Notes under the pieces: generated by a model | Seen by the model: the letters and a program-made list of their open reading frames with translations, nothing else | What the model was told of the DNA's origin: nothing | Database searches by the model: none | Shown here: positions 8,269-15,323 of the stretch, in pieces | How positions within the stretch are numbered: the first letter of the stretch is position 1 | Layout of the letters: every line of letters begins with the position of its first letter | Program-made: the position numbers and the translations under genes | NCBI GenBank assembly: GCA_963976695.1 | Contig: CAXBMB010000073.1 | Coordinates: 1-16,422, forward strand | Origin: CAXBMB01 sp963976695 | Lineage (GTDB): Bacteria; Pseudomonadota; Alphaproteobacteria; Kiloniellales; DSM-21159 | Length of the DNA: 16,422 bases | Reading direction: 5' to 3'

Positions 8269-9381
8269 ATGTCCCCTGCCGCCGCCGCACCGCCGCCTGC
8301 GCAAAAGGCCGCCCATATCCCGGACAGCATCCTGGTTTATGTCGGCCTGGACCTGCTGGGCGACGGTCTGATGAAGCTTTCCTTCCTTCGCGCGCTGCGG
8401 GCGGCTTATCCCCGGGCCAGGATCACCTGGTTGGCGGGAAAGGGAAAAACCGTGTTCAACGGTTCATTGAAGCCGCTCACCGACGGCCTGATCGACGAGA
8501 TTATTGAGGAGGCCGGCATCGGCAACAGGCCGTCCGAGCTGTTGCGGCGGCCGCTCAGGGGCCGGGGCTTCGATCTGATCATCGACACGCAACGCCGCTT
8601 TATCACCAGCGCGATCCTGCGACGCATCGCGCACCAACGGTTCATCTCCGACTGCGCGGGCGGATGCTTTTCATCCTGCAAGGGGGGCGGCGCGCGGCCC
8701 AGCCGGCTGCCGGACCAACTGCTCCGTTTGGTGTCGCTGGCCCGGTACGGCCACCCCGACGCTTGGCTGGAAAAGGTCGATCTTCCCGCCCCGCCGACGC
8801 ACCATACCGTCACGGCATGCCGCTTGTTGCCGCAGGGCCCGCGCTATCTGGCCCTCGCGCCGGGGGCCGGCGGGCGGCACAAATGCTGGCCGCTGGAGCG
8901 CTTTATCGCCCTGGGGCAGGCCCTGCAGGCCAAGGGGTGGCAGCCGGTGGTTTTGCTCGGACCGCAGGAAAAAGAATGGCACGACGGCCTTCGCGCCGCC
9001 CTCCCCCAGGTCTTGCTGCCGCTGAGCGGCCCGGCCGCGCCGGACGCCAATCCGCTGCTGACCCTGGCGCTGGCCCAACGTTGCCAGGTTGCGGTGGCCA
9101 ACGACGCCGGCATCGGGCATCTGCTGGCGGCGGCGGAGCGGCCGCTGATCTCGCTTTTTGGGCCGACCCCGCCGGCCAAATTCGCCCCGGAAACCCCGCG
9201 CCTGACCGTGCTGCGCGCCCAGGACTTTCCCTGTGGCGCCGGGCAGGACAACAGCGCCATGACCAACATTCCCCTCGACGCCGTCATCCAGGCGGTCCGG
9301 GACGTCCGGACTGAGAAGGCGATCACAGGCGGATTGGAAAGGTCGGGTTACGCGCCCACCGCCAACGGCTTGCCCGAATAG
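8269..9381 (+). CDS. Family 9 glycosyltransferase (heptosyltransferase-like)
   Basis: Probable cytoplasmic-face glycosyltransferase of the GT9 family, whose known members add heptose or related sugars to lipopolysaccharide core. The 370-residue product has two Rossmann halves. The N-terminal half opens with LVYVGLDLLGDGLMKLSFLR (22-41), an acceptor-side GD motif followed by the typical aLR-x-x-YP stretch. The C-terminal half has LALAPGAGGRHKCWPLERF (194-212) and the GT9 donor-site signature VANDAGIGHLLAAAE (276-290) then LFGPTPP. I chose ATG 8269, 13 bases after AGGAG (8251-8255); an in-frame start at 8053 would add 72 low-complexity residues unlike the family. The last 34 bases overlap the ampG-like gene tail to tail. 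The actual sugar and acceptor cannot be told from sequence. Confidence 0.85.
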   Translation: MSPAAAAPPPAQKAAHIPDSILVYVGLDLLGDGLMKLSFLRALRAAYPRARITWLAGKGKTVFNGSLKPLTDGLIDEIIEEAGIGNRPSELLRRPLRGRGFDLIIDTQRRFITSAILRRIAHQRFISDCAGGCFSSCKGGGARPSRLPDQLLRLVSLARYGHPDAWLEKVDLPAPPTHHTVTACRLLPQGPRYLALAPGAGGRHKCWPLERFIALGQALQAKGWQPVVLLGPQEKEWHDGLRAALPQVLLPLSGPAAPDANPLLTLALAQRCQVAVANDAGIGHLLAAAERPLISLFGPTPPAKFAPETPRLTVLRAQDFPCGAGQDNSAMTNIPLDAVIQAVRDVRTEKAITGGLERSGYAPTANGLPE

Positions 9382-10673
9382 CGCCGGGCGATGATCATCA
9401 ACAGCAGCAGGCCCGGCAGGGCCAAAAAGGTGGTGGCGATGAAAAACTCCACCCAGCCCGATTGATCCACCAGCCACCCCGAGCCGGTCGACAGCAGGGT
9501 CCGGCCAAAGGCCATCAGCGAGGTCAGCAGGGCGTACTGGGTGCCGGTAAAGGCCAGGTTGCACAGGCTGGATAGGTAGGCGACGAAGGCCGCCGATCCC
9601 AAACCGCCGGTGAAGGAGTCGACGCCGACCGCCAGGGCGAGGAAATCCAGGTCGGCGACCGCCCCGGGCTGAAACCCGCGCGCCGCCATCCAGGCAAACA
9701 GCAAGTTGCTCAGCGCCTGCAACACCCCGCCGGCCAGCAGCGCCTTGACCAGCCCAACGCGGGCGACCAGCCAGCCGCCGATGAAAACGCCCAATAACGT
9801 GGCCGCCACGCCGAGAAGCTTTGTCACGCTGGCGATTTCCGTGCCGGTGAAGCCCAACTCTCGGTAAAAGGGATTGGCCATGGTTCCGGCAATGGCGTCG
9901 CCGTATTTATACAGCAGCACGAATAGCAAAATCAGCCACCAGCCCGGCCGGGCGACGAAGTCGGCCAACGGCGCGATCACCGCGCGTTTCATGAAGCCCG
10001 GCCAAGGCTGTGCGGCGCTGTCTTCCAGCGCAGCCGCGCCCGGCCGCCGCGGCTCGGGACCGATCAGCACCCCCAGCATGCCGACGCCGACCAGCGCCGC
10101 CATGATGATGAACACCAAAAACCAGGACAGATAGTCGCTCAGCGCCAGCGCGCCGGCGCCGGCGGCAATCATGCCGACCCGATAGCCCGCCTGGGTTACC
10201 GCCGCGCCGGCGCCCTGCTCCGCCGCGCTCAGGATCTCGATACGATAGGCGTCGATCACGATATCCTGGCTGGCGGACAGGCTGGCCACCGCCAAGGCCG
10301 CCAGGGCCATGGCCAAGGGCGCGGCAAGCGGATCGGAACTTCCCAGCCAGACAATCGCCCCGACCAACAGCAGTTGCAGGAACAGGATCCAGCCCCGTCG
10401 CCGCCCCAACAACCGGTGGAAAAGCGGCAACTTCCAATGGTCCAACAGCGGCGCCCAGGCAAACTTGAAGGCATAGGGGGTGGAAACGGCGGCAAACAGA
10501 CCGATGGTGGTGCGGTCGATGCCGGCGGTGGACAGCCAGTAGGACAGCGTGGAAAAGCCCAGCAGCAGGGGCAGGCCACTGGAAAAACCCATCAGGAAGA
10601 TCGCCAACTGCCGACGATTGCCGTAAAGGCGCCAAGCCTCTGGCCAGCGGCCGGCCGCATCTACCTTGACCAT
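9348..10673 (-). CDS. ampG: AmpG-family muropeptide MFS permease
   Basis: Inner-membrane major-facilitator transporter of the AmpG type, which imports anhydro-muropeptides for peptidoglycan recycling. The 441-residue protein has about 12 hydrophobic segments. Family-typical stretches include GFSSGLPLLLGFSTLSYWL (29-47), TIGLFAAVSTPYAFKFAWAP (56-75), the short basic loop GRRRGW (90-95) and SLSASQDIVIDAYRIE (131-146). It is shorter than E. coli AmpG (about 490 residues), lacking its C-terminal extension. AGGGTAAGG just ahead of the ATG serves as ribosome binding site. It converges with the glycosyltransferase and overlaps its 3' end by 34 bases. No beta-lactamase or ampR is nearby, so a recycling role is more likely than resistance signalling. 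Confidence 0.85.
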   Translation of the reverse strand: MVKVDAAGRWPEAWRLYGNRRQLAIFLMGFSSGLPLLLGFSTLSYWLSTAGIDRTTIGLFAAVSTPYAFKFAWAPLLDHWKLPLFHRLLGRRRGWILFLQLLLVGAIVWLGSSDPLAAPLAMALAALAVASLSASQDIVIDAYRIEILSAAEQGAGAAVTQAGYRVGMIAAGAGALALSDYLSWFLVFIIMAALVGVGMLGVLIGPEPRRPGAAALEDSAAQPWPGFMKRAVIAPLADFVARPGWWLILLFVLLYKYGDAIAGTMANPFYRELGFTGTEIASVTKLLGVAATLLGVFIGGWLVARVGLVKALLAGGVLQALSNLLFAWMAARGFQPGAVADLDFLALAVGVDSFTGGLGSAAFVAYLSSLCNLAFTGTQYALLTSLMAFGRTLLSTGSGWLVDQSGWVEFFIATTFLALPGLLLLMIIARRYSGKPLAVGA

Positions 10674-10785
10674 GAAACCTTACCCTTGTTGCCCGCACAC
10701 CCGCTGGCCCCTTATCGCACAGTTCCCCCGGCGAAAACATCGACCATTGCGGGGCGACTTCGAGGCGAACCGGGGGCGGGCAAAG

Positions 10786-10819
10786 CAACAGGGGCCCTCC
10801 CGGTGGAAGGCCCCTGTTG
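10786..10819 (-). terminator. Hairpin terminator downstream of typA
   Basis: A perfect 11-bp inverted repeat (CAACAGGGGCC at 10786-10796 with GGCCCCTGTTG at 10809-10819) encloses a 12-base loop, 74 bases beyond the typA stop on the minus strand. The following minus-strand sequence (GCTTTG) is only weakly T-rich, so it is a moderate terminator candidate. It also insulates ampG, whose start lies about 110 bases further on. Confidence 0.6.
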
Positions 10820-10893
10820 ATCCGCTGTACCGGTCGACCACCGGGCCGGGATCGGCTGGTTGGGTCACCGACCGCCCCCCGATCAAGCGCCGG

Positions 10894-12726
10894 CTAGCCG
10901 GCTTCGGCCTGGCGGCGGCGCAGATCGCGCTTGCGCGCATGGGGGTCGAGGAAGCGCTTGCGCAGCCGGAAGGACTGCGGCGTCACCTCCACCAGCTCAT
11001 CGTCTTCGATATAGGCCAGCGCCTGCTCCAGGCTCATCTGGCGCGGCGTGGTCAGGCGCACGGCTTCATCGGTGCCGGAGGCGCGCACGTTGGTGAGCTG
11101 CTTGGCCTTGAGCGGATTGACATCCAGGTCGTTGCCCCGGCTGTGCTCGCCAATGATCATGCCTTCATAGACCGGCATGCCGCTGCCGATGAACATGTCG
11201 CCGCGCTCTTCCAAGTTCCACAGCGCATACGGCACCGACGTTCCCTGGCCCATGGAGATCAGCACGCCGTTGCGGCGCCCCTTGATCGGGCCCTTGTAGG
11301 GCGCGTAGCCATGGAACAGGCGGTACATGATGCCGGTGCCACGGGTATCGGTCAAAAATTCACCGTGATAACCGATCAGCCCGCGCGCGGGCGCCAGGAA
11401 GGACAGACGGACCTTGCCGCCTCCCGAAGGCCGCATCTCGATCAGCTCGGCCTTGCGCTCGCTCATCTTTTCAACGACGACCCCGGAGTGGTCTTCATCG
11501 ACGTCGATCGACACTTCCTCGATCGGCTCCATTTTGACGCCGCCCTCCATCCGGAAAAGCACCTGGGGGCGCGAGATGGTCAGCTCAAAACCTTCGCGCC
11601 GCATGGTCTCGATCAACACGCCGAGCTGCAGTTCGCCGCGGCCGGCCACTTCGAAGGAGTCCTTGGTGTCCGCCTCGGTAATGTGAATCGCCACGTTGCC
11701 TTCGGCCTCGGCCTCCAGGCGCGCACGGATCATCCGGCTGGTGACCTTCGAGCCCTCGCGCCCGGCCAGGGGCGAATCGTTGACCGAAAAGCTCATCGAC
11801 AGGGTCGGCGGATCAATCGGCTGTGAGGGCAGCGGCGTCACCACCGCGCTGTCGCACAGGGTATCGGCCACCGTGGCCTTGGTGAAACCGGCCAGCGCGA
11901 CGATGTCGCCGGCGTGGGCTTCCTCCACCGGCACCCGTTTGAGCCCGCGGAAGGCCAGCAGCTTGGTCAGCCGTGCGTCTTCGATCTTCTTGCCGTCGCG
12001 CGACAAGGCCCGGATGTTGGTGTTGATCTTCAGCGTGCCGCTCTCGATCCGGCCGGTCAGAATCCGTCCCAGGAAGGGATCCGACTCCAAGGTGGTCGCC
12101 AGCATCCGGAACGGCCCGCCGTTGTCGGCCTGGGGCGCTCTCACGTAGCTGGTGATAATTTCAAACAGCGCGTCGAGGTTTTCCTTCGGCTCGCTCAGGT
12201 CCTTAACCGCCCAGCCCTGCTTGGCGGAGGCGTAGACACAGGGAAAATCAAGCTGCTCTTCGGTCGCGTCAAGCAGGGCGAAGAGGTCGAACACCTCGCC
12301 TTCCACCTCATCGCAGCGGGCCTCCATCTTGTCGGCTTTGTTGACCACCACAATCGGGCGCAGGCCGCGCGCCAGGGCTTTCTGGGTGACGAACTTGGTC
12401 TGGGGCATGGGCCCCTCGGCCGAATCCACCAGCAGCACCACCCCATCGACCATGGACAGGATCCGCTCCACCTCACCGCCAAAGTCGGCGTGGCCGGGGG
12501 TGTCGACGATATTGATGCGGGTTCCCCGCCACTCGACAGAGGTGCATTTGGCGAGAATGGTGATGCCACGCTCGCGCTCCAGATCGTTGGAATCCATGGC
12601 GCGATCTTCCAACTGCTGGTGCGACTGGATGGCGCCCGACTGTTTCAGAAGTTCGTCAACCAAAGTGGTCTTGCCATGGTCCACGTGGGCGATAATGGCG
12701 ATGTTGCGCAGGTTCTCGACGCTCAA
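10894..12726 (-). CDS. typA: Ribosome-associated GTPase TypA/BipA
   Basis: Translational GTPase of the EF-G/LepA superfamily; it binds the ribosome and supports 50S assembly and growth under cold and other stress. With the start chosen here the protein has 610 residues, normal for the family. GTPase motifs are AHVDHGKT (13-20), RGIT (53-56), DTPGH (75-79) and NKAD (129-132), followed by EF-Tu-like domain 2, an EF-G-like domain and the TypA-specific C-terminal region. No ATG exists in frame before the conserved ENLRNIAIIAHVDHGK start: an in-frame TAA lies at 12817-12819 and the candidates are TTG at 12753, 12744 and 12726. TTG 12726 is preferred because GGAGAG (12733-12738) sits at the right distance and gives the family's usual N-terminus. 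Confidence 0.95.
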   Translation of the reverse strand: MSVENLRNIAIIAHVDHGKTTLVDELLKQSGAIQSHQQLEDRAMDSNDLERERGITILAKCTSVEWRGTRINIVDTPGHADFGGEVERILSMVDGVVLLVDSAEGPMPQTKFVTQKALARGLRPIVVVNKADKMEARCDEVEGEVFDLFALLDATEEQLDFPCVYASAKQGWAVKDLSEPKENLDALFEIITSYVRAPQADNGGPFRMLATTLESDPFLGRILTGRIESGTLKINTNIRALSRDGKKIEDARLTKLLAFRGLKRVPVEEAHAGDIVALAGFTKATVADTLCDSAVVTPLPSQPIDPPTLSMSFSVNDSPLAGREGSKVTSRMIRARLEAEAEGNVAIHITEADTKDSFEVAGRGELQLGVLIETMRREGFELTISRPQVLFRMEGGVKMEPIEEVSIDVDEDHSGVVVEKMSERKAELIEMRPSGGGKVRLSFLAPARGLIGYHGEFLTDTRGTGIMYRLFHGYAPYKGPIKGRRNGVLISMGQGTSVPYALWNLEERGDMFIGSGMPVYEGMIIGEHSRGNDLDVNPLKAKQLTNVRASGTDEAVRLTTPRQMSLEQALAYIEDDELVEVTPQSFRLRKRFLDPHARKRDLRRRQAEAG

Positions 12727-12732
12727 GGCGGT

Positions 12733-12738
12733 CTCTCC
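12733..12738 (-). promoter_or_regulatory. Shine-Dalgarno deciding the typA TTG start
   Basis: On the minus strand GGAGAG ends 6 bases before TTG 12726 (8 bases counting from GGAG). The upstream TTG codons at 12753 and 12744 have no comparable site. This supports translation from 12726 and a non-ATG start for typA. Confidence 0.6.
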
Positions 12739-12931
12739 GGTCAAACGGCTCAAGTCCGAAGGCCGCCGCCTTGCCGGATAAAGACAAGGGGTGGTCGGAC
12801 GCGGCCAATACTGCTGTTAGACCCAGGCGACGCGCCAATTTTTCCCTTAATCGGGAAGTTCACGGAGCAGCGCAACGGGTACGGACCCTCACGGGGTCAA
12901 GCTTCAATGTAACGCAAAAGCATTACAGTTT

Positions 12932-12957
12932 GGTCGATGCGGTCGATTTTCGGTCGA
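12932..12957. repeat. Three GGTCGA direct repeats
   Basis: GGTCGA occurs at 12932-12937, 12941-12946 and 12952-12957, spaced 9 and 11 bases apart, in the region upstream of typA. The spacing is near one helical turn, so a protein could read them from one face. No known factor can be assigned; such short words may also be chance. Confidence 0.5.
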
Positions 12958-13020
12958 GCCGAACTTTGCCGCCTGCAAGCTTGCGGGGGGTTAAAGCAGA
13001 GCTAGCGCGCAAAAGCAACC

Positions 13021-13035
13021 AATCCCTCAGGGATT
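13021..13035. repeat. Perfect 15-bp palindrome AATCCCTCAGGGATT
   Basis: Seven-base arms (AATCCCT and AGGGATT) flank one central base. It lies about 40 bases downstream of the candidate typA -10 hexamer, where it could be an operator for a dimeric repressor or a short leader hairpin. Confidence 0.55.
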
Positions 13036-13071
13036 ATGATGAATGCCTGTCATGCAGCAGGACGTAACCGC

Positions 13072-13100
13072 CATATAGGCGCTGCCGGGCGGCGGCTCAA
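13072..13100 (-). promoter_or_regulatory. Candidate typA promoter
   Basis: On the minus strand TTGAGC (13100-13095) and TATATG (13077-13072) are separated by exactly 17 bases; each matches the sigma-70 consensus at 4 of 6 positions. A transcript starting near 13065 would carry a leader of about 340 bases before typA. The -35 overlaps one arm of the hairpin at 13094-13136. It is a pattern match only. Confidence 0.33.
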
Positions 13101-13136
13101 TGTTTATTTCCAATAAAGTGGAATATTTGTTGAGCC
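13094..13136. repeat. Two-part AT-rich hairpin in the kinase-typA spacer
   Basis: GGCTCAA (13094-13100) pairs with TTGAGCC (13130-13136), and inside it TTCCA (13108-13112) pairs with TGGAA (13119-13123) around ATAAAG, with further A/T pairs between. The interior is strikingly AT-rich against the GC-rich background. No T-tract follows on either strand, so a terminator is less likely than a structured RNA or a protein-binding site. Confidence 0.6.
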
Positions 13137-13172
13137 CCCAGGCAACCCCAACCGAAACAGCCGCTCAGAACC

Positions 13173-13202
13173 AACCCGGCGGTGTGACGGTTTAACCGGG
13201 TT
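13173..13202. repeat. Inverted repeat downstream of the PfkB kinase
   Basis: AACCCGG (13173-13179) pairs with CCGGGTT (13196-13202). An overlapping alternative pairs GGTTTAACCGG (13189-13199) with CCGGTTAAGCC (13232-13242) at 10 of 11 positions. Located 50-80 bases past the kinase stop on the minus strand, these could act in 3'-end formation; neither is followed by a proper T-tract. The two pairings are mutually exclusive. Confidence 0.45.
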
Positions 13203-13251
13203 CGGGTCTTAAACGGGATCACGCCGCGACGCCGGTTAAGCCAATCCGGCT

Positions 13252-14244
13252 TTAGGCGAACGTCTCGGCGGCCAGCTCTTTTAGCCCCCGCGCCGGACGC
13301 GGCCCGATGTGGGAAATAATCTCCCCGGCGGCGAGCGACCCATAGCGGCCCGACTGATAGAGGCTGAGGCCCTGGGTATAGCCATAGAGGAAACCGGCGG
13401 CATAGAGGTCGCCCGCGCCGGTGGTGTCGACCACCGGTCCCTGGGCAATGGCGTCCACCAGATGAACCTCCTCGCCCGCCACGACGACCGACCCTTTCGC
13501 GCTGCGGGTCAGGGCCGCCACGTCGCAGTGGCCGCGCACCCGCTGCAGCGCCTCATCGAAATTGCGCACCTGATACAGCGAGAGAATTTCCTCTTCGTTG
13601 GCAAACAGCAGGTCGACGTGGCCTTTCAGCAGTTCCAGAAAGCCGTCGCGATGGCGCTCGACGCAAAAGGAATCCGACAGGGTCAGGGCCACCTTGCCGC
13701 CCGCCTTGTGGGCGGTTTTCGCCGCCTCGATAAAGGCCTGCTTCGCCGGCGCCGCATCCCACAGATAGCCTTCCATATAGAGCACCTTGGCCCGGGCGAT
13801 CATCTCATGGTCCAGATCATCGGGACCCAGCTGCACCGCCGCCCCCAGGTAGGTGTTCATGGTGCGCTGGGCATCGGGCGTCACCACGATCAGGCTGCGA
13901 CCGGTGGTGGGGCCTTCGGTGGCGGGGGGATTGGTAAACGCAACCCCCGCCGCGGCGATGTCATGGCGGTAGATGCCGCCCAACTGGTCATTGCGCACCC
14001 GGCCGATAAAGCCGCACTGGCCGCCGAAACTGGCGGCGCCGACGATGGTGTTGGCCGCCGACCCGCCGGAAACCTCTATTCCGCTTCCCATCGCTGCGTA
14101 GAGGCTTTCGGCGCGCTCGGTATCGATCAAGGTCATGGCGCCCTTGGCTAACTCGTGCTCCAGCAGGAATGCTTCGCTCTCATGGCTCAAAACATCAACG
14201 ATGGCGTTGCCAATACCTACCAAATCCAGGCGCTTAACGGACAT
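13252..14244 (-). CDS. PfkB-family kinase, adenosine kinase type
   Basis: Cytoplasmic carbohydrate/nucleoside kinase of the ribokinase (PfkB) family. The 330-residue protein starts LDLVGIGNAIVDVL and has the glycine-rich substrate loop SGGSAANT (59-66) and the C-terminal PfkB signature VVDTTGAGDLYAAGFLYG (271-288), with catalytic base D279 and the GAGD anion hole. Proteins of this form in alphaproteobacteria are usually annotated as adenosine kinase, which would phosphorylate adenosine to AMP; ribokinase or fructokinase activity cannot be excluded from sequence. GGATT lies about 9 bases ahead of the ATG. It is divergent from the EI24-like gene, with 176 bases between the two starts, and is followed by the repeat-rich spacer before typA. 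Confidence 0.88.
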   Translation of the reverse strand: MSVKRLDLVGIGNAIVDVLSHESEAFLLEHELAKGAMTLIDTERAESLYAAMGSGIEVSGGSAANTIVGAASFGGQCGFIGRVRNDQLGGIYRHDIAAAGVAFTNPPATEGPTTGRSLIVVTPDAQRTMNTYLGAAVQLGPDDLDHEMIARAKVLYMEGYLWDAAPAKQAFIEAAKTAHKAGGKVALTLSDSFCVERHRDGFLELLKGHVDLLFANEEEILSLYQVRNFDEALQRVRGHCDVAALTRSAKGSVVVAGEEVHLVDAIAQGPVVDTTGAGDLYAAGFLYGYTQGLSLYQSGRYGSLAAGEIISHIGPRPARGLKELAAETFA

Positions 14245-14377
14245 TCCGGTTAATCCATTTGTTTCGTGAGAAAAGTGGCGCGCAGCCTAACGGTTGCACG
14301 CGCGATCGTCCAGAGTCGGATCGGCGTAAACAGCATCGCCCGGCAATTCCGGCTAATCCAGGACTTGGCGCCTTTGG

Positions 14378-14393
14378 GCGCTTGCGAAAGCGC
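14378..14393 (+). other. GNRA-type hairpin ahead of the EI24-like gene
   Basis: GCGCTT (14378-14383) and AAGCGC (14388-14393) form a perfect 6-bp stem closed by GCGA, a stable GNRA tetraloop. It ends 27 bases before the start codon, so if transcribed it would sit in the leader of the EI24-like message. It could equally be a DNA-level palindrome between the divergent genes. Confidence 0.4.
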
Positions 14394-14420
14394 GGCCGCC
14401 ACGCTAGGTGATAGAGTCTG

Positions 14421-15158
14421 ATGATCGCGCATCTTATGAAAGCCATCGGCCAATTTTCCGACCCAGCCACGCGCCGCGTGTTCTGGAAAGCCGTGCTGGG
14501 CAGCCTGTTGGCCGATATTGCGCTGGCCGTGCTGCTGTTTTATCTGCTGCGCTGGGGCGCGGGTCTGCTTGACGCCTGGGTCGGCGCCACCGGCTGGGCG
14601 CAGAGTCTGTTGGATCTTTTCCTGGGCGGCGCCTCCTTCCTGCTGATCATGCTGTTGATGGTGCTGGCCTTTCCCGCCGCCGTTTCGATCATCTTGCCGA
14701 TGTTGCTGGACGAGGTTTGCCAGCGGGTGGAAGCCAGACACTATCCCGGCCTGGCGCCGGTTCGAGAGCAAAAGCTTGTCGAGGCCGGCCTGGACGGACT
14801 GCGGTTGGCCGCCGTCACCCTGGCCGTCAATCTGATCTTTCTGCCGTTTTATCTGCTGTTCCTCTTCATCCCTCCGCTCAATCTGCTTCTCTTCTACCTG
14901 GTCAATGGCTATCTTCTGGGCCGTGAATACTTTGAACTCGTCGCCGTGCGCCGTCTTTCCTCTCGGGCGGCCGGGGCGCTGAGAAAGCAGATCGACCGAC
15001 GGGTCTTTTTCACCGGGGCGATGGTTGCCTTCTTTTTGACAATCCCGTTTGTCAATTTGGTCACGCCCATCGTCGCCGCCGCCATGATGGTGCATCTATT
15101 TCAAGACCCGCGGGTTCAGGCGCGGGCGCTCGCCGATACCGGGGACACTGGGGCGTGA
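14421..15158 (+). CDS. EI24/CysZ-like integral membrane protein
   Basis: A 245-residue inner-membrane protein of the EI24 domain family, which includes the sulfate transporter CysZ. Hydrophobic segments lie at about 24-45, 66-95, 127-162 and 197-225. The family-typical C-terminal half is seen as LVNGYLLGREYFELVAVRRL (160-179), then a basic helix and IPFVNLVTPIVAAAMMVHLF (208-227). No cysteine or sulfate genes are near, so I would not call it cysZ. Start ATG 14421 has AGGTG (14406-14410) upstream; ATG 14436 is a possible alternative. The C-terminus is short and polar. Substrate and role are unknown. Confidence 0.82.
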   Translation: MIAHLMKAIGQFSDPATRRVFWKAVLGSLLADIALAVLLFYLLRWGAGLLDAWVGATGWAQSLLDLFLGGASFLLIMLLMVLAFPAAVSIILPMLLDEVCQRVEARHYPGLAPVREQKLVEAGLDGLRLAAVTLAVNLIFLPFYLLFLFIPPLNLLLFYLVNGYLLGREYFELVAVRRLSSRAAGALRKQIDRRVFFTGAMVAFFLTIPFVNLVTPIVAAAMMVHLFQDPRVQARALADTGDTGA

Positions 15159-15234
15159 TCAGGTGGAAAGCGTTGACTGATCGCCGGGAAGCGGATCTTA
15201 CTGGCGCTGTCGCGTTGAGAAATAACCTGGGCAT

Positions 15235-15251
15235 GGCCGTCCCGGACGGCC
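15235..15251. repeat. Perfect 17-bp palindrome between EI24-like gene and bactofilin
   Basis: GGCCGTCC (15235-15242) and GGACGGCC (15244-15251) are exact inverted copies around one base. As RNA it would fold as a 6-bp stem with a 5-base loop. There is no T-tract, so it may be an operator for the bactofilin unit or a Rho-assisted 3' end of the EI24-like message. Confidence 0.55.
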
Positions 15252-15270
15252 GACGCGGTGGCGTGACATA

Positions 15271-15297
15271 GGGACCGGTTGTCACCGACCGGTTCCC
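15271..15297 (+). other. Hairpin in the bactofilin leader
   Basis: GGGACCGG (15271-15278) pairs with CCGGTTCCC (15289-15297), with one bulged base and a 10-base loop that can pair further (GGT/ACC). It ends 26 bases before the bactofilin ATG and just upstream of the ribosome binding site, so it could influence translation or mRNA stability. Confidence 0.5.
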
Positions 15298-15323
15298 GCG
15301 ATAAGGAAAAGGACCACGTACGT

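Larger units (their letters stand above)
12727..13251. other. 525-base non-coding spacer upstream of typA
   Basis: No convincing gene lies here. The only open frame of any length (+, 12771-13067) would start at TTG, has no ribosome binding site and resembles no protein I know. The stretch is less GC-rich in places than its surroundings. It holds several structures: TTCCC/GGGAA (12842-12857), GACCC/GGGTC (12884-12898), TGTAA/TTACA (12908-12927), three GGTCGA words, GCAAGCTTGC (12975-12984), a 15-bp palindrome and two larger hairpins listed separately. Since both flanking genes run leftward, it is the 3' region of the PfkB kinase and the 5' region of typA. A long structured typA leader or a small RNA is possible. 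Confidence 0.6.

Noticed and set aside
10666..11826. A 386-codon open frame on the plus strand, and another at 11914-12912, opposite typA
   Set aside because: They run over a strongly conserved GTPase gene, show no recognisable motif, and the first crosses the typA terminator hairpin.
13045..13055. CTGTCAT, an exact Pho-box half site in the typA spacer
   Set aside because: No second repeat follows at the required 11-base interval, so a single 7-base match is not meaningful.
12771..13067. Possible 98-residue small protein in the spacer upstream of typA
   Set aside because: It would begin at TTG with no ribosome binding site, contains no internal Met, and matches nothing I know. The inverted repeats running through it suggest non-coding DNA.
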